A stretch of DNA of 35,203 bases, taken from CAVXNB01 sp963763085. GTDB taxonomy: Bacteria > Actinomycetota > Acidimicrobiia > Acidimicrobiales > Bog-793. The position numbers were made by a program, and so were the translations under genes. Where the stretch lies: assembly GCA_963763085.1 (NCBI GenBank), contig CAVXNB010000007.1, positions 1-35,203 of the forward strand. The letters are read 5' to 3'. Of the stretch, positions 1 through 8,329 are shown one piece after another. Below the pieces are notes generated by a model that saw only the letters and a list, made by a program, of their open reading frames with translations, was not told the origin of the DNA and did no database searches. Within the stretch, counting starts at the first letter, position 1; the number at the start of each line of letters is the position of its first letter.

Positions 1-1
1 G

Positions 2-429
2 ATCAATAATGTCCGCGGATGGTGGTCAGAAGAAATTGAAGGCAGTACCGAGAAACTGGGCGATGAGTTTACGTACGGGTTCAAAGACGTCCATCAGTGC
101 AAAATGAAGTTGGTCGAAGTCGTCCCTGACAAGAAAGTCGTCTGGCTCGTCCTGAATAACCATTTCAATTTCACAGAAGACAAAACGGAGTGGAACGGCA
201 CGGAAATCGTCTTCGACATCGCCTGAAAGGGGATAAACCGAGGTGCGCTTCACCCACCTGGGTTTGGTGCCCGAATAGAGTGTTACGACGTCTGCTCGAA
301 CGCATGGGGCTCGTATATCAACGGGAGCCTGCGAGCCTGATTACTACAGGCAAGGGACGACCCAACGCGAAAGAGAAGAGTGAGCGGTCGCCGCATATGG
401 CGGAGGGCAGGCTGCGCAAAGGCAAGTGA
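2..429 (+). pseudogene. SRPBCC (AHSA1/START-like) domain protein, 5'-truncated and frameshifted
   Basis: The first 75 codons, open from the left edge to a stop at 224-226, read like the middle of an SRPBCC ligand-binding domain: an NNVRGWWS start, then EGSTEKLGDEFTY and VPDKKVVWLV. The family signature continues after the stop but in changing frames: VRFTHLGLVPE from about 243, ECYDVCSNAWGSYI from 278, and SLITTGKGRPNAKE from 334. At least three indels lie within about 110 bases. Members of this family (Aha1-C/START-like) bind hydrophobic ligands in a cavity, and the short ones often sit beside ECF sigma genes, as here. The start lies outside the window. Whether the gene is dead or just badly sequenced cannot be told. 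The family call is fairly safe; the function is unknown. Confidence 0.6.
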
Positions 430-432
430 TAT

Positions 433-1355
433 ATGGAAGACGCCGGAAAGTTCGAAGCTCGATACCTGGCATTTCTCGAAACCATCAGCCCCCTTCGGCC
501 GCGGCTTCACCGATATTGCTCCCGGATGACCGGCTCAATCACAGATGGCGAAGATGTGGTGCAGGACGCGCTTTTTCGCGCCTATCGCAGCCTTGAGACC
601 TCGACGAAAGCCGTCCCCTGACGCCGTGGATGTTTCGCATCGCACACAATCAGTGCATCGATTTTCTTCGAAGCCGCGGTGTCCGGGTGGAGGCAGAAGC
701 CGCGGCGGCGGAGCCGGACTTCGTCGAGCCCGGCGATCCTATCGGGCCGGCCATCGGCCCTGCCATCGAGCATCTGGTGCTGAACCTCCCTCCGAAGGAG
801 CGTGCGTGTGTGCTGCTGAAGGATGTCTTCGAATATTCGCTGGAGGAAATTGCGGAACTCGTCGATTCGACGGTGGGTGGCGTCAAGGCGGCTCTCAATC
901 GCGGCAGGTCGAAACTGGCGTCGTTGCAAAGACCAGCCGCCGGCCCGCGCGTCTCGACGCCCGAGAACAAGCAGATTCTTCAGCTTTACGTCGACCGATT
1001 CAATCGCCGCGACTGGGACGGGCTGCGCGAACTGATCAGCGCCGACGCCCGCTTGCTCGTTGCCGATCGATACTCGGGCAGCTTCGCCGATGGCGGCTAC
1101 TTTGGCGTCTACTCACGCATGCAGGTGACGTGGCGGCTGACAATGGGCGAGGTGGACGGTGAGCCCTCGATCATTCTCCTCAATGTCCGAGATGGCGCGT
1201 GGAAAATCGAAGGAATCGTTCGGCTCGATATCGGAGCGGACGGGCGAATGGAGCAGATCTCGGATTACCAGCACTGCCCGTGGACTCTCACGGCGGGGTC
1301 CATCGTGGTGCGGGGAGCGCCCTGGGCACCCGAATCTGACCCAAAGGAGAACTGA
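433..1355 (+). CDS. ECF-type RNA polymerase sigma factor with SnoaL-like C-terminal domain (one frameshift)
   Basis: This is an extracytoplasmic-function sigma-70 factor. Region 2 is visible as GEDVVQDALFRAYRSL and, after the frameshift, TPWMFRIAHNQCIDFLRSR. Region 4 is LPPKERACVLLKDVFEYSLEEI followed by the recognition-helix stretch VGGVKAALNRGRSKL. The last 110 or so residues (from TPENKQILQLYVDRFNRRDW) look like an NTF2/SnoaL-like domain, the arrangement of SigJ/ECF41-type factors, where the tail tunes activity. The frame changes by one missing base near 600, and restoring it gives DESRPLTPWMF and a 307-residue protein. It starts at ATG 433. The SRPBCC fragment upstream and DUF1772-like start downstream suggest a small operon. 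No anti-sigma gene is visible, as expected for this type. Confidence 0.8.
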
Positions 1356-1360
1356 GGCAG

Positions 1361-1429
1361 ATGTTGATCCTGAATGTTGTCGCGATCGTTTGTATTGGGC
1401 TGATGACCGTCGCCGAATTTGCCGTTTAG
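1361..1429 (+). pseudogene. Truncated N-terminus resembling a DUF1772/anthrone-oxygenase-like membrane protein
   Basis: A 22-codon frame starts at ATG 1361, with AGGAG at about 1344-1348, five bases after the sigma stop. It encodes MLILNVVAIVCIGLM followed by TVAEFAV and a stop. It matches from memory the first helix of DUF1772-type small membrane proteins, which continue past EFAV with a conserved SVFVNP-like segment. Here the frame stops abruptly and no continuation is found in the other frames. It may be a truncated gene at a second sequence junction near 1427. Family assignment rests on about 20 residues and is tentative. Confidence 0.35.
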
Positions 1430-1513
1430 GGCACAACTGCCCAGAAGTGACAGCGGTGGATTCAGCGGCCAAGGGATTATCCGGCTTCACTCCATAAAGG
1501 CAAGGAATCGGAG

Positions 1514-1519
1514 TATAAT
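1514..1519 (+). promoter_or_regulatory. Candidate -10 box (TATAAT)
   Basis: A perfect TATAAT lies 38 bases upstream of the ATG at 1558 in an AT-rich leader. No convincing -35 box is seen at 16-18 bases upstream, so this is a weak call. The rest of 1430-1557 holds nothing recognisable apart from a short inverted repeat (GGGCA/TGCCC) right after the stop at 1429. Confidence 0.3.
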
Positions 1520-1557
1520 AAGAGTTGAAATACGTTTCGGCACCCTTAGGTAGGCAA

Positions 1558-1775
1558 ATGGCTCTAAAGACAAAAAAAAAGCGAATCGAGGCTCCAAGCA
1601 AGCAGACCGCGTCAGCAAGTCGAAGTTCCAGGCCGATCTTGCTCCAGCGGAAGATCGCTCGGTGCGGTTGCTCAAAGAAGAATTGCAGCTCAGCAGCAAC
1701 ACCGACTTCCTATCCGATGCCGTGGCGCTGTTTCGATGGGCTGTGTCGGAGCGGAAATTGGGGCACCGGATCATG
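1558..1775 (+). pseudogene. Small uncharacterised protein fragment, frameshifted and cut at a sequence junction
   Basis: The gene begins at ATG 1558 as MALKTKKK. One A appears lost from the nine-base A run at 1572-1580. With it restored the frame reads KKKANRGSKQADRVSKSKF and continues into a second open frame with DRSVRLLKEELQLSSN, TDFLSDAVALFRWAVSERK and GHRI. The lysine-rich start followed by an amphipathic helical segment recalls a widespread small-protein family seen in acidobacterial and related genomes, possibly ribbon-helix-helix-like, but no function is known to me. Homology-like sequence stops at about 1773, where the opposite-strand glycosidase also loses coherence. The C-terminus is therefore missing, and 1773 is probably an assembly or recombination junction. 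Confidence 0.45.
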
Positions 1776-2618
1776 AGAACTCTTCGAACTGGTGATCTCC
1801 CAGTTGGTCCCCCCTTTGTCGTAGTTGAACCAGGCGACGGCTTTGACGTCGGGGTAGTGCTGGAGCAGGGTGAACAGGTCCTTGATCCAGTCGGCTTTGC
1901 TGCCGCCCTGCTCGGCGCTCGCGGTCTCGGCGATCATGATCGGCTTGGTCGGTGCCAGTCGCTTCAGAGCGCTCAACGTCGGGACGAAGACGGCGCTCGG
2001 AGAACGCCACCCGCCTCTCTTGGGCACGCTCGTTCCCCAGTTGTAGCCGTCCACTCCGATCCAGTTGACGTAGGCGTTTCCGGGGTAGACCGATGACAGG
2101 CTGACACTCCCGGGATACAGAATATTTGGGCTCCAGACCCAGATGACATTGGTGGCTCCGACGGAGGTGAAGAGCTTGTGAATATGCTGGTACGCTTGCA
2201 CGTATTCACCGGGGCTGTTGCCGTTGACCGCCGCCCCCCAGGGGTACCAGTTTCCGTTCATCTCTTGGGCGAAGCGGAGCATGAAGGGCTTGCCCCACGC
2301 CGCCGCGCCCCTGGCCCAAGATCGTATGTAGCCGTCGAAGTCGCCGGCGATGATGCGCGACAAGGCGTAGTCGCCCTGGTTCGTGCCGCGGCGGTAATCC
2401 CAGGGCTCCCACGTCACCTCCGGAAGGGCACCTAAGGCCTCGATCTCGTCGAGGGCCTTCTTGTCGAAGCCGGGAAAGTTCCATCCCAGGAAGAAGTTGA
2501 CCAGATCGATCTTCCTTCCGAGGAGGCCTTCGATCTGGTGGACTTGGGCCGCGCCCTTCGCACCGGTTGACGGCGACAGGCCGAAAGCGTGCGGACTACC
2601 ACCGAACGGCGCTGTCAC
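1710..2618 (-). CDS. Glycoside hydrolase family 26 (beta-mannanase-like), ends disturbed
   Basis: The protein resembles GH26 endo-beta-mannanase-type retaining glycosidases, which cut beta-1,4-mannans or related glycans outside the membrane. Counting from the GTG at 2618, the acid/base motif RFAQEMNGNWYPWG places Glu119, and the nucleophile motif MIAETASAE places Glu231. WIGVDGYNWG and VAWFNYDKGG are further typical barrel segments. The last convincing residues are TNWEITSS at about 1780; the rest down to the stop at 1710 overlaps the foreign-looking left part and is probably not native. The GTG start is internal to the natural gene, because a membrane-anchor segment lies just upstream in another frame (see 2619-2877). 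Confidence 0.75.
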   Translation of the reverse strand: MTAPFGGSPHAFGLSPSTGAKGAAQVHQIEGLLGRKIDLVNFFLGWNFPGFDKKALDEIEALGALPEVTWEPWDYRRGTNQGDYALSRIIAGDFDGYIRSWARGAAAWGKPFMLRFAQEMNGNWYPWGAAVNGNSPGEYVQAYQHIHKLFTSVGATNVIWVWSPNILYPGSVSLSSVYPGNAYVNWIGVDGYNWGTSVPKRGGWRSPSAVFVPTLSALKRLAPTKPIMIAETASAEQGGSKADWIKDLFTLLQHYPDVKAVAWFNYDKGGTNWEITSSKSSHDPVPQFPLRHSPSKQRHGIG

Positions 2619-2877
2619 GGAACGGGCGTCATCGCGCGCGAGGCAAGGTGATTCCGGCAGGATCGGCGATCAGGAGGGCGGCCACGATCAGCAGCGCCAA
2701 GGCAACGAGCAGGACCGTGCCGAGGACCGAGGGGGCACTTGATGGTCGTTCGAGGCGTTCCGTGAGCGGAGCGACGACCGGCGGTGGAGCGGCTCGCGGC
2801 CGTTACAGATCTTGCCGGGAGCCATCCGGGAGCGCTAGGCGAACCGCCTGGACCGCCGGTCGCTTCATGGGCCACAT
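2619..2877 (-). pseudogene. Damaged 5' part of the GH26 gene: start, proline-rich stretch and membrane anchor
   Basis: Reading the minus strand from ATG 2877, preceded by GGAGGT three bases before the ATG, gives MWPMKRPAVQAVRLAL. A TAA follows at 2805-2803. The same frame then continues with RPRAAPPPVVAPLTERLERP and a hydrophobic segment (VLGTVLLVALALLIVAALLI), ending in a stop before the glycosidase frame opens. The arrangement of cytoplasmic tail, one membrane helix and extracellular GH26 domain is sensible. I infer that one nonsense change and one frame change (+1 or -2) separate this region from the main frame. No other gene is seen in this stretch. Confidence 0.4.
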
Positions 2878-2921
2878 CGTACCTCCGACGCTCACGGTGG
2901 TGAGCGGTGACTCTCCGTGAT

Positions 2922-3831
2922 CTACTCAGCGCCGTCAGTCGAACCAGAGGTTCCGGCGCACAGCCTCAACGGTCCCCCGGGAACCTTCGCCTCCATGGTC
3001 TCGGGGACGGTCATCGTGAGCAGGACCACGCCGCAACACATCGCCAAGAAGGCGGCCGCTGCGAACGCCAGGTGGGCCGCGTCGGCTGTGAAGCGCTCGC
3101 CGAACAGGTGAATGCTGAGCACGATGCTGATGACGGGATCGACGATGACGAGAAGCGGTTGGGACACCCGCAGTGGGCCCACGTGCAGCGCCAATTGAAC
3201 GAGCAGCGTCCCGGCGACTCCGCCCACGGCCACGGCGTAGACCGGCCACCGGACGAAGGTCCCGGCGACGCCGTACTCGGTGAGCGTGTCCGTCATAGCC
3301 TTGATGAATGTCGCCTCGAGCGCCCACACTGACGCGGCTGCGGTTGCGAACAAGGCCGCACGGCGGGGCGGGGAGCCTCGCGTCGCCAACAGTGCCAGCA
3401 CCGCGGCACTCCCACCGCACGCCAGGATCGAGGACGCCCAAGCGCGGCGAGCTCGGTGAGACGGTCCCACCCTGAGGCTCGGCAGCTGCGATGAACACTG
3501 AGACCGCGACACAGGTCAGGGCCGCAGATGCCCAGGCCGCCGGCGCAATTCTCTGCCGGAGCCACACGCGGCGGAGCACGAGGCTGAACACGAGCTCGGT
3601 CATGAGCACGGTCTGGACCAGCGAAAGTAGCCCGTTGTGCAGGGCTAACGCCTGAGAGACGAAGGCTCCGAGAAGCGCCGCCCAACCGAGGAGCCAGAGC
3701 GGGTTCCCGACGAGAGCGCGCACGAAACGCCATCCCTTCAAGCCCTTGGAGTCCCGCGTGCTTGCGACGTGTTGGGTGATGGTGCTGACGGCATTCAGGA
3801 ACGCGGCCAGCAACGCACACAGGAGACTCAC
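2922..3831 (-). CDS. DMT-family (drug/metabolite) membrane transporter, frameshifted
   Basis: A multi-helix DMT/EamA-like permease of about 300 residues. The first half starts at GTG 3831 (VSLLCALLAAFLNAVSTI) and runs to AAAEPQGGTVSPSS. The second half continues in another frame from about 3450 (AWASSILACGGSAAVLALL) to ETMEAKVP. Length and frames fit one extra base (or two missing) between about 3435 and 3465. Roughly nine hydrophobic segments are visible, with short polar loops as in this family. It is divergent from SBP1, whose start lies 112 bases away, so the two promoters share the intergenic region. The substrate cannot be predicted from sequence. Confidence 0.7.
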
Positions 3832-3893
3832 GACATAGGTTGACGAAGTCAGACACGGCGCGGAAGCCGCTGGGTCGGCTTGTCCCCGAACCC

Positions 3894-3909
3894 TATGTTG
3901 GTATGTTAC
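3894..3909 (+). promoter_or_regulatory. Conserved promoter/operator motif before SBP1
   Basis: TATGTTGGTATGTTAC lies 35 bases before the SBP1 ATG. It is a variant of the 16-base AATGTTGTATTGTTAC that precedes SBP2 and SBP3, with the same TGTTAC end followed by GA. It falls between SBP1 and the divergent DMT gene. It could be a binding site for the nearby GntR/UTRA regulator or part of an extended -10 promoter (TGTTACGAC). Confidence 0.4.
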
Positions 3910-3943
3910 GACATTCGAGCGGGAATGAAGGGGGAGATCGACC

Positions 3944-5511
3944 ATGCCGCAGCCTGTGTCACGGCGCGACGCACTCAAAGCCGGTTTGGCGGTCACGGCC
4001 GGCGGCCTCTTGGCTGCCTGTGGGAGCAGCAGCTCACCGACGACGACCACCACCAGCTCCGCGCCGACGGGCAAGCCGAAGCAGGGAGGAAGGCTGAGAG
4101 TCGCGCTGACCGGCGGTACCAGTTCCGACACCGTCAACCCGCTCCACCCGGTCCAGACCTTGGACTTCGCCCGCATCGGGAACCTCTACGACCCGCTGTA
4201 CAAGCTCGACAAGGACGCCAATCCGACCCCCGTGCTCGTGACCGAGATCTCCCCGAACAAGACGGCCACGGTCTGGACAATCCGGGTTCAATCGGGCGTC
4301 GAGTTCCACAACGGCAAGGAGCTCACCGCAGACGACGTCGTGTACACGTTCCAGCAGATCCTCGACCCGAAGATGCCCGGATGGCAGGCGCCGATCTTCG
4401 CCCCGCTCGTCGCATCCGGCATCAAGAAGGTCGACAAGTACACGACCGAGTTCCAGTGCTCAAGCCCGTTCTCGGTCTTCGAGCAGTCGCTCTCCCTTTC
4501 GGGCGCGACCGACATCATTCCCGTCGGATTCAATGAGAAGTCTCCGATCGGAACCGGCCCGTTCAAGTTCCAAAGCTTCACCCCGGGTGAGACGAGCACA
4601 TTCACAAGAAACCAGAACTATTGGCGAACCGGTCTCCCCTACGTGGACGAGCTCGTGATCGACGACTACACCGACGAGACGACTCAGGCCAACGCGCTGG
4701 TCGCCGGTCAGGCGGACGTCATTGCCCCGTTGTCGTTCGACGTCCTGTCTTCGTTGCGGTCCGCCGGCATGCAAATTCTGCGGGGAAGTCCTACGAGGGC
4801 GTCATGTTCACGATGCGAGTCGACGAGGCGCCGTTTTCCGACGTCAAGGTGCGCCAGGCGATGAAGTACGCGATCGACCGGCAGCAATTCCTCGACGTCG
4901 TCTTCGGCGGTTACGGATCTCTCGGTAACGACATGCTGGGCTACGGCGTGCCCGAATACGACTTCGGTATTCCCCAGCGAACCCAGGACATCGACAAGGC
5001 GAAGTCACTCCTCAAGGCCGCCGGTCAGGAGAAGTTGACCGTCCAGCTGGTGACGGGACCGATCACGCAGGGAACCGTCGAGGCGGCCCAAGTCCTCGCC
5101 CAGCAAGTGTCCGCAGCTGGTATCAAGATCAACCTCGACAAGACGACCCCGACCAACGTCTACGGGTCGAACTATCTCAAGTGGCTGTTCGCGGAGGACT
5201 ACACGTATTACGACTTCCTGTTCCCGGTCCTCGCCCTGTTCATGGTTCCCGGCGGACCGTTCAACGAGACCCATTACGACAACCCGCATTTCAACTCACT
5301 CTTCAAGCAGGGGATGTCCACACTGGACGCCCAGGCACGCGTCGATATTGGCCACGAGCTCTGCAACATCCAGTTCCAGGACAACGGGTACATCATTCCG
5401 GTGACTCCGCCGGTCATCAGCGCCGCCCGGCCGAACGTCCGTGGTCTTTATCCCGCCAAGGATGGGCTCACTCCGAACACCTGCATCTTCTCCGAGATCT
5501 GGTTCGCCTGA
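3944..5511 (+). CDS. ABC transporter substrate-binding lipoprotein, family 5 (SBP1), frameshifted
   Basis: This extracellular solute-binding protein is of the peptide/nickel/opine (DppA/OppA-like) family. The N-terminus has a twin-arginine signal (SRRDALKAG, Arg7-Arg8) and a lipobox ending at Cys26 (LLAAC), followed by a Ser/Thr-rich linker. Core family motifs include VWTIRVQSGVEFHNGK, ADDVVYTFQQILDP and SPIGTGPFKFQSFTPG. One base is missing from the GGGG at about 4781-4784. After it the frame resumes with KSYEGVMFTMRVDEAPFSDV and ends at TGA 5509-5511, giving 522 residues when corrected. The start ATG 3944 has GGGGGAG about ten bases upstream. No cognate permease or ATPase gene of this type is in the window, so the partner is unknown. 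Confidence 0.85.
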
Positions 5512-5559
5512 CGACGGTTCTACCCATTCTGAGCGCGCTCCCCCGCCGGCTCGGGTCAC

Positions 5560-5575
5560 AATGTTGTATTGTTAC
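5560..5575 (+). promoter_or_regulatory. Conserved promoter/operator motif before SBP2
   Basis: AATGTTGTATTGTTAC ends exactly 30 bases before the SBP2 ATG. The identical 16-mer occurs at 8285-8300 at the same distance from SBP3, although the neighbouring upstream genes differ. The motif holds an inverted CAAT-N5-ATTG pair and ends in TGTTACTAT, which could serve as an extended -10 box. Role inferred. Confidence 0.5.
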
Positions 5576-5604
5576 TATCAAGACCCGGGACAGGAGGGGG
5601 AGCG

Positions 5605-7187
5605 ATGCCCGACCGGTTCAGCCGCCGTGAGTTCCTGCAGATCGGGGGCGCGGGCGCTCTTGCGGCAACTTCCGCTGTCGCGCTCGGCGCCTGTGGATCC
5701 TCAAGCTCGTCTTCGACCACGACCTCGTCAACGTCCCCGGCAAGCCTGAAACCGAAACGAGGCGGCACGCTCCATTACGCCGGCACGGGCGGTACCGACA
5801 CTGACACTCTGGATGCCCAGAACGGCATCTCAAACCAGGACTTTTCGCGAATTCCGCTGCTGTTCGAGCAGCTGGTCACCACCGGCGCCACCGGCAAGCT
5901 CGAGTACGTGCTTGCAGAATCGATCACGCCGAACGCCGCCGCGACGGAGTGGACGATCAAGGTTCGCCCGGACGTGTTGACCCATGACGGCAAGCCCTTC
6001 GGGGCGGCTGATGTCCTTTACAGCTTTAAACGGATCATCAAGCTGAAGTACGCAGGGACGACGTCGCTCGGTCCAATCAACCTCGCTGCAACGAAGGTCG
6101 CGGACCCGCTGACGTTGGTCGTCCGATTCGACAAGCCCTTCGGCCTGTTCCTCACCTTTCTGCAGAACTTTCTCTTCCTGTACCTGGTCCCGGAGGGCTT
6201 TGATCCGAAGCATCCGATCGGCACCGGTCCGTTCAAGTTTCAGAGCTTCACTCCTGGCGTGACGAGCACGTTCGTCCGGAACGACCACTACTGGCAGCCC
6301 GGCTTGCCCTACCTGGACGCGGTTGTCTCGACAGACGTCGCAACCGAGACGGCGCAGATCAACGGCCTGCTGGCCGGCCAGTTCAATGCGATCAGCTACC
6401 TGTCCGCTGCCTCGGTCGCGACGCTGAAGAGTCGCTCGGCCTATTCGGTCGTGATCTCGGAGACCGGCGGCTGGGAGCCGATCACGATGCGTGTCGACGA
6501 GGCGCCGTTCTCCGATGTGCGGGTCCGGCAAGCCCTGCGGCTGGTCGTCGACCGTCCGCAGATGCTCCTGGAGGTGTTTGAAGGTTACGGACGTATAGGC
6601 AACGACATGTTCGGAATCGTTGATCCCGACTTCGACCACAGTTTGCCGCAGAGGGTGCGGGACATCCCGAAGGCGAAGTCGTTGCTGAAGGCCGTGGGCC
6701 ACCCGGACTTGAATGTGCAACTGATCACATCGACGCTCGCCGGCGGAGTAGTGCAGGAAGCACAGGTGTTCGCGACACAAGCATCTGAGGCCGGGGTCAA
6801 CGTCACGGTGTCACAGCAGGACCCGACCGAGTTCTTTTCGAACTCCTATCTCAAGGCGCCGTTCGCCCAGGACTACTGGGAATACGAACCGTATCTGCTT
6901 GCCCGTCACAGGAGACGGTAGCGGGAGCGCCATTCAACGAGAGCCACTTCGACGACGCCGAGTACAACGCGCTGTATGCCAGGGCGTATACATCGACTGA
7001 TCCTGCCGTCCAGCGCGACGTCATTCACGCGATGCAACGGATCGACTACGAGCGCGGCGGACTCATCATTCCCTACTCTTATCCATTGATTGACGCCGTG
7101 GCCTCGTACGTGAAGGGCGACACACCGAACGTGACCGGCCTCGGTTTGAACGCCTTTGATTTACGACGATTCTGGCTCGACAAGTAG
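5605..7187 (+). CDS. ABC transporter substrate-binding lipoprotein, family 5 (SBP2), frameshifted
   Basis: A close paralogue of SBP3. ATG 5605 is chosen because it follows GGAGGGGG and gives a clean twin-arginine signal (SRREFLQIGG, Arg7-Arg8) with lipobox LGAC at Cys30, then a Ser/Thr linker. Family-5 motifs present are WTIKVRPDVLTHDGKPFGAA, VLYSFKRIIKLKY and HPIGTGPFKFQSFTPG. The frame breaks near 6900-6910, where alignment with SBP3 shows one missing base between LLA and ETVAGAPFNES. The rest continues to FDLRRFWLDK and stops at TAG 7185-7187. The corrected length is 527 residues, the same scale as SBP3 (525). With the break repaired it should be a surface lipoprotein that delivers a solute to an unidentified permease. 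Confidence 0.85.
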
Positions 7188-7215
7188 CAGCCCCATCGGT
7201 GACGGCGGTTGACGT

Positions 7216-8231
7216 TCAGGCCTCAGGGTAGACGGAGTCGGGCTCCATGAACTCGAACGTGTGACCGCTGCCGGACTCGATCACGCACTTGAAGGCCGGC
7301 TCGGTGTCGAGGTAGTACCACTCGATGTGATCGCCGATGCGCCCAGAAGACGTGACCCCCAAGCCTGCGTCCTGGAACTCCTTCTTCACCTCCTCAGAGT
7401 CCTGCTCGGTCTTGAACATCACCGCAATCGATCCAATTCCCTGCCGCGGGTATCGATCATGCGCTGCCAGGGATTGTCCCCGCCAAAAGGTTGAACCAGC
7501 TCGAAAATGATGTCCCCCACCCCAACTTCCGCCCACCGGATTTTGAAGAACTCAGACGGCTTCCCATCCATGGTGCAATGATGCATGATCTTCACACCCT
7601 CCGACTGAAAGACCTTCCAGGGACCCCAGCCAAAGGCCTTGTGATATTCCTTCATCTTGGCGTCGAGATCGTGCACCACGACCGCCACCTGCGTGATCTC
7701 GTTCGGTCGCGTCGGCCGCGCCGCCACGTCTCCTCTGGGGTCCGGGTAGACCTCGGTGGGCTCTGTGAAGTCTTGCGTTTGACGGATGTCTGACTCAATC
7801 AGGCATCCGAAATTCTCCTGCGAATCCAGATAGAAGTACTCGCTGGCGTCACCGAGGCTCGCCCGCATCGTGACGCCGACACCGAGCGCCTCAATCTCTC
7901 GCTTCAGAGCCTCCGGTTGGTCGATCGTATCGAAGGTGACGCCGATGGAGACGATACCCTCGCCCTGAGTGTCGATGAATTCCTGCCACAGGCTCGGCCC
8001 CTCCAACGGCTCCACCAGCACGAAAGTGGTGGGCCCGATCGTCACCTCCGCCACTCTCGCGCGGTACGCCACGGGCTCGCCCCGCAGCTCCGCGTCGTGT
8101 TGGAACGGTTCGACGTAGTTGTAGACCCTCCAGTCGGACCATCCGAACGCACGATGGTACGCCGCCATGGTCCCGGGGAGGTCCCGCACGGCCAGGGAGA
8201 TCCTGGTGAGGTCGCACTTCAGTCCGGCCAT
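7216..8231 (-). CDS. Two-domain VOC (glyoxalase/dioxygenase-fold) protein, frameshifted
   Basis: The protein has two consecutive vicinal-oxygen-chelate domains (about residues 8-185 and 195-338), each with an AFGW.W core: AFGWSDWRVYNYV and AFGWGPWKVF. It starts at ATG 8231 behind an AGGGGGG ribosome site. One G is missing near 7441-7443; restoring GGG gives DTRGQGIGSIAVMF and a 338-residue product. The protein resembles the single-domain VOC protein at 10750-11226. VOC enzymes bind a metal through His/Glu ligands, but here the usual HHLG histidine is replaced by GIVSIGV and GIGSIAV, so it may bind rather than convert its ligand. It is convergent with SBP2 and divergent from SBP3, with a shared promoter region. 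Confidence 0.75.
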
Positions 8232-8284
8232 CCGTTTTCCCCCCTCGTCGCAGTCGAACGTAACGCTAGCCATCATTGGGTCGC

Positions 8285-8300
8285 AATGTTGTATTGTTAC
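8285..8300 (+). promoter_or_regulatory. Conserved promoter/operator motif before SBP3 (shared with divergent VOC gene)
   Basis: AATGTTGTATTGTTAC is identical to the copy before SBP2 and again ends 30 bases before the ATG. It lies between SBP3 and the divergent two-domain VOC gene, so it could control both. TTGGGT at 8276-8281 and TACGAT at 8298-8303, 16 bases apart, make a weak promoter that overlaps it. Confidence 0.5.
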
Positions 8301-8329
8301 GATCAAGGCTCAGAGACGAGGGGGGACTG

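Noticed and set aside
5569..5604. TTG start 12 codons upstream for SBP2
   Set aside because: It lies inside the conserved promoter motif; ATG 5605 has the ribosome site and matches the SBP3 leader.
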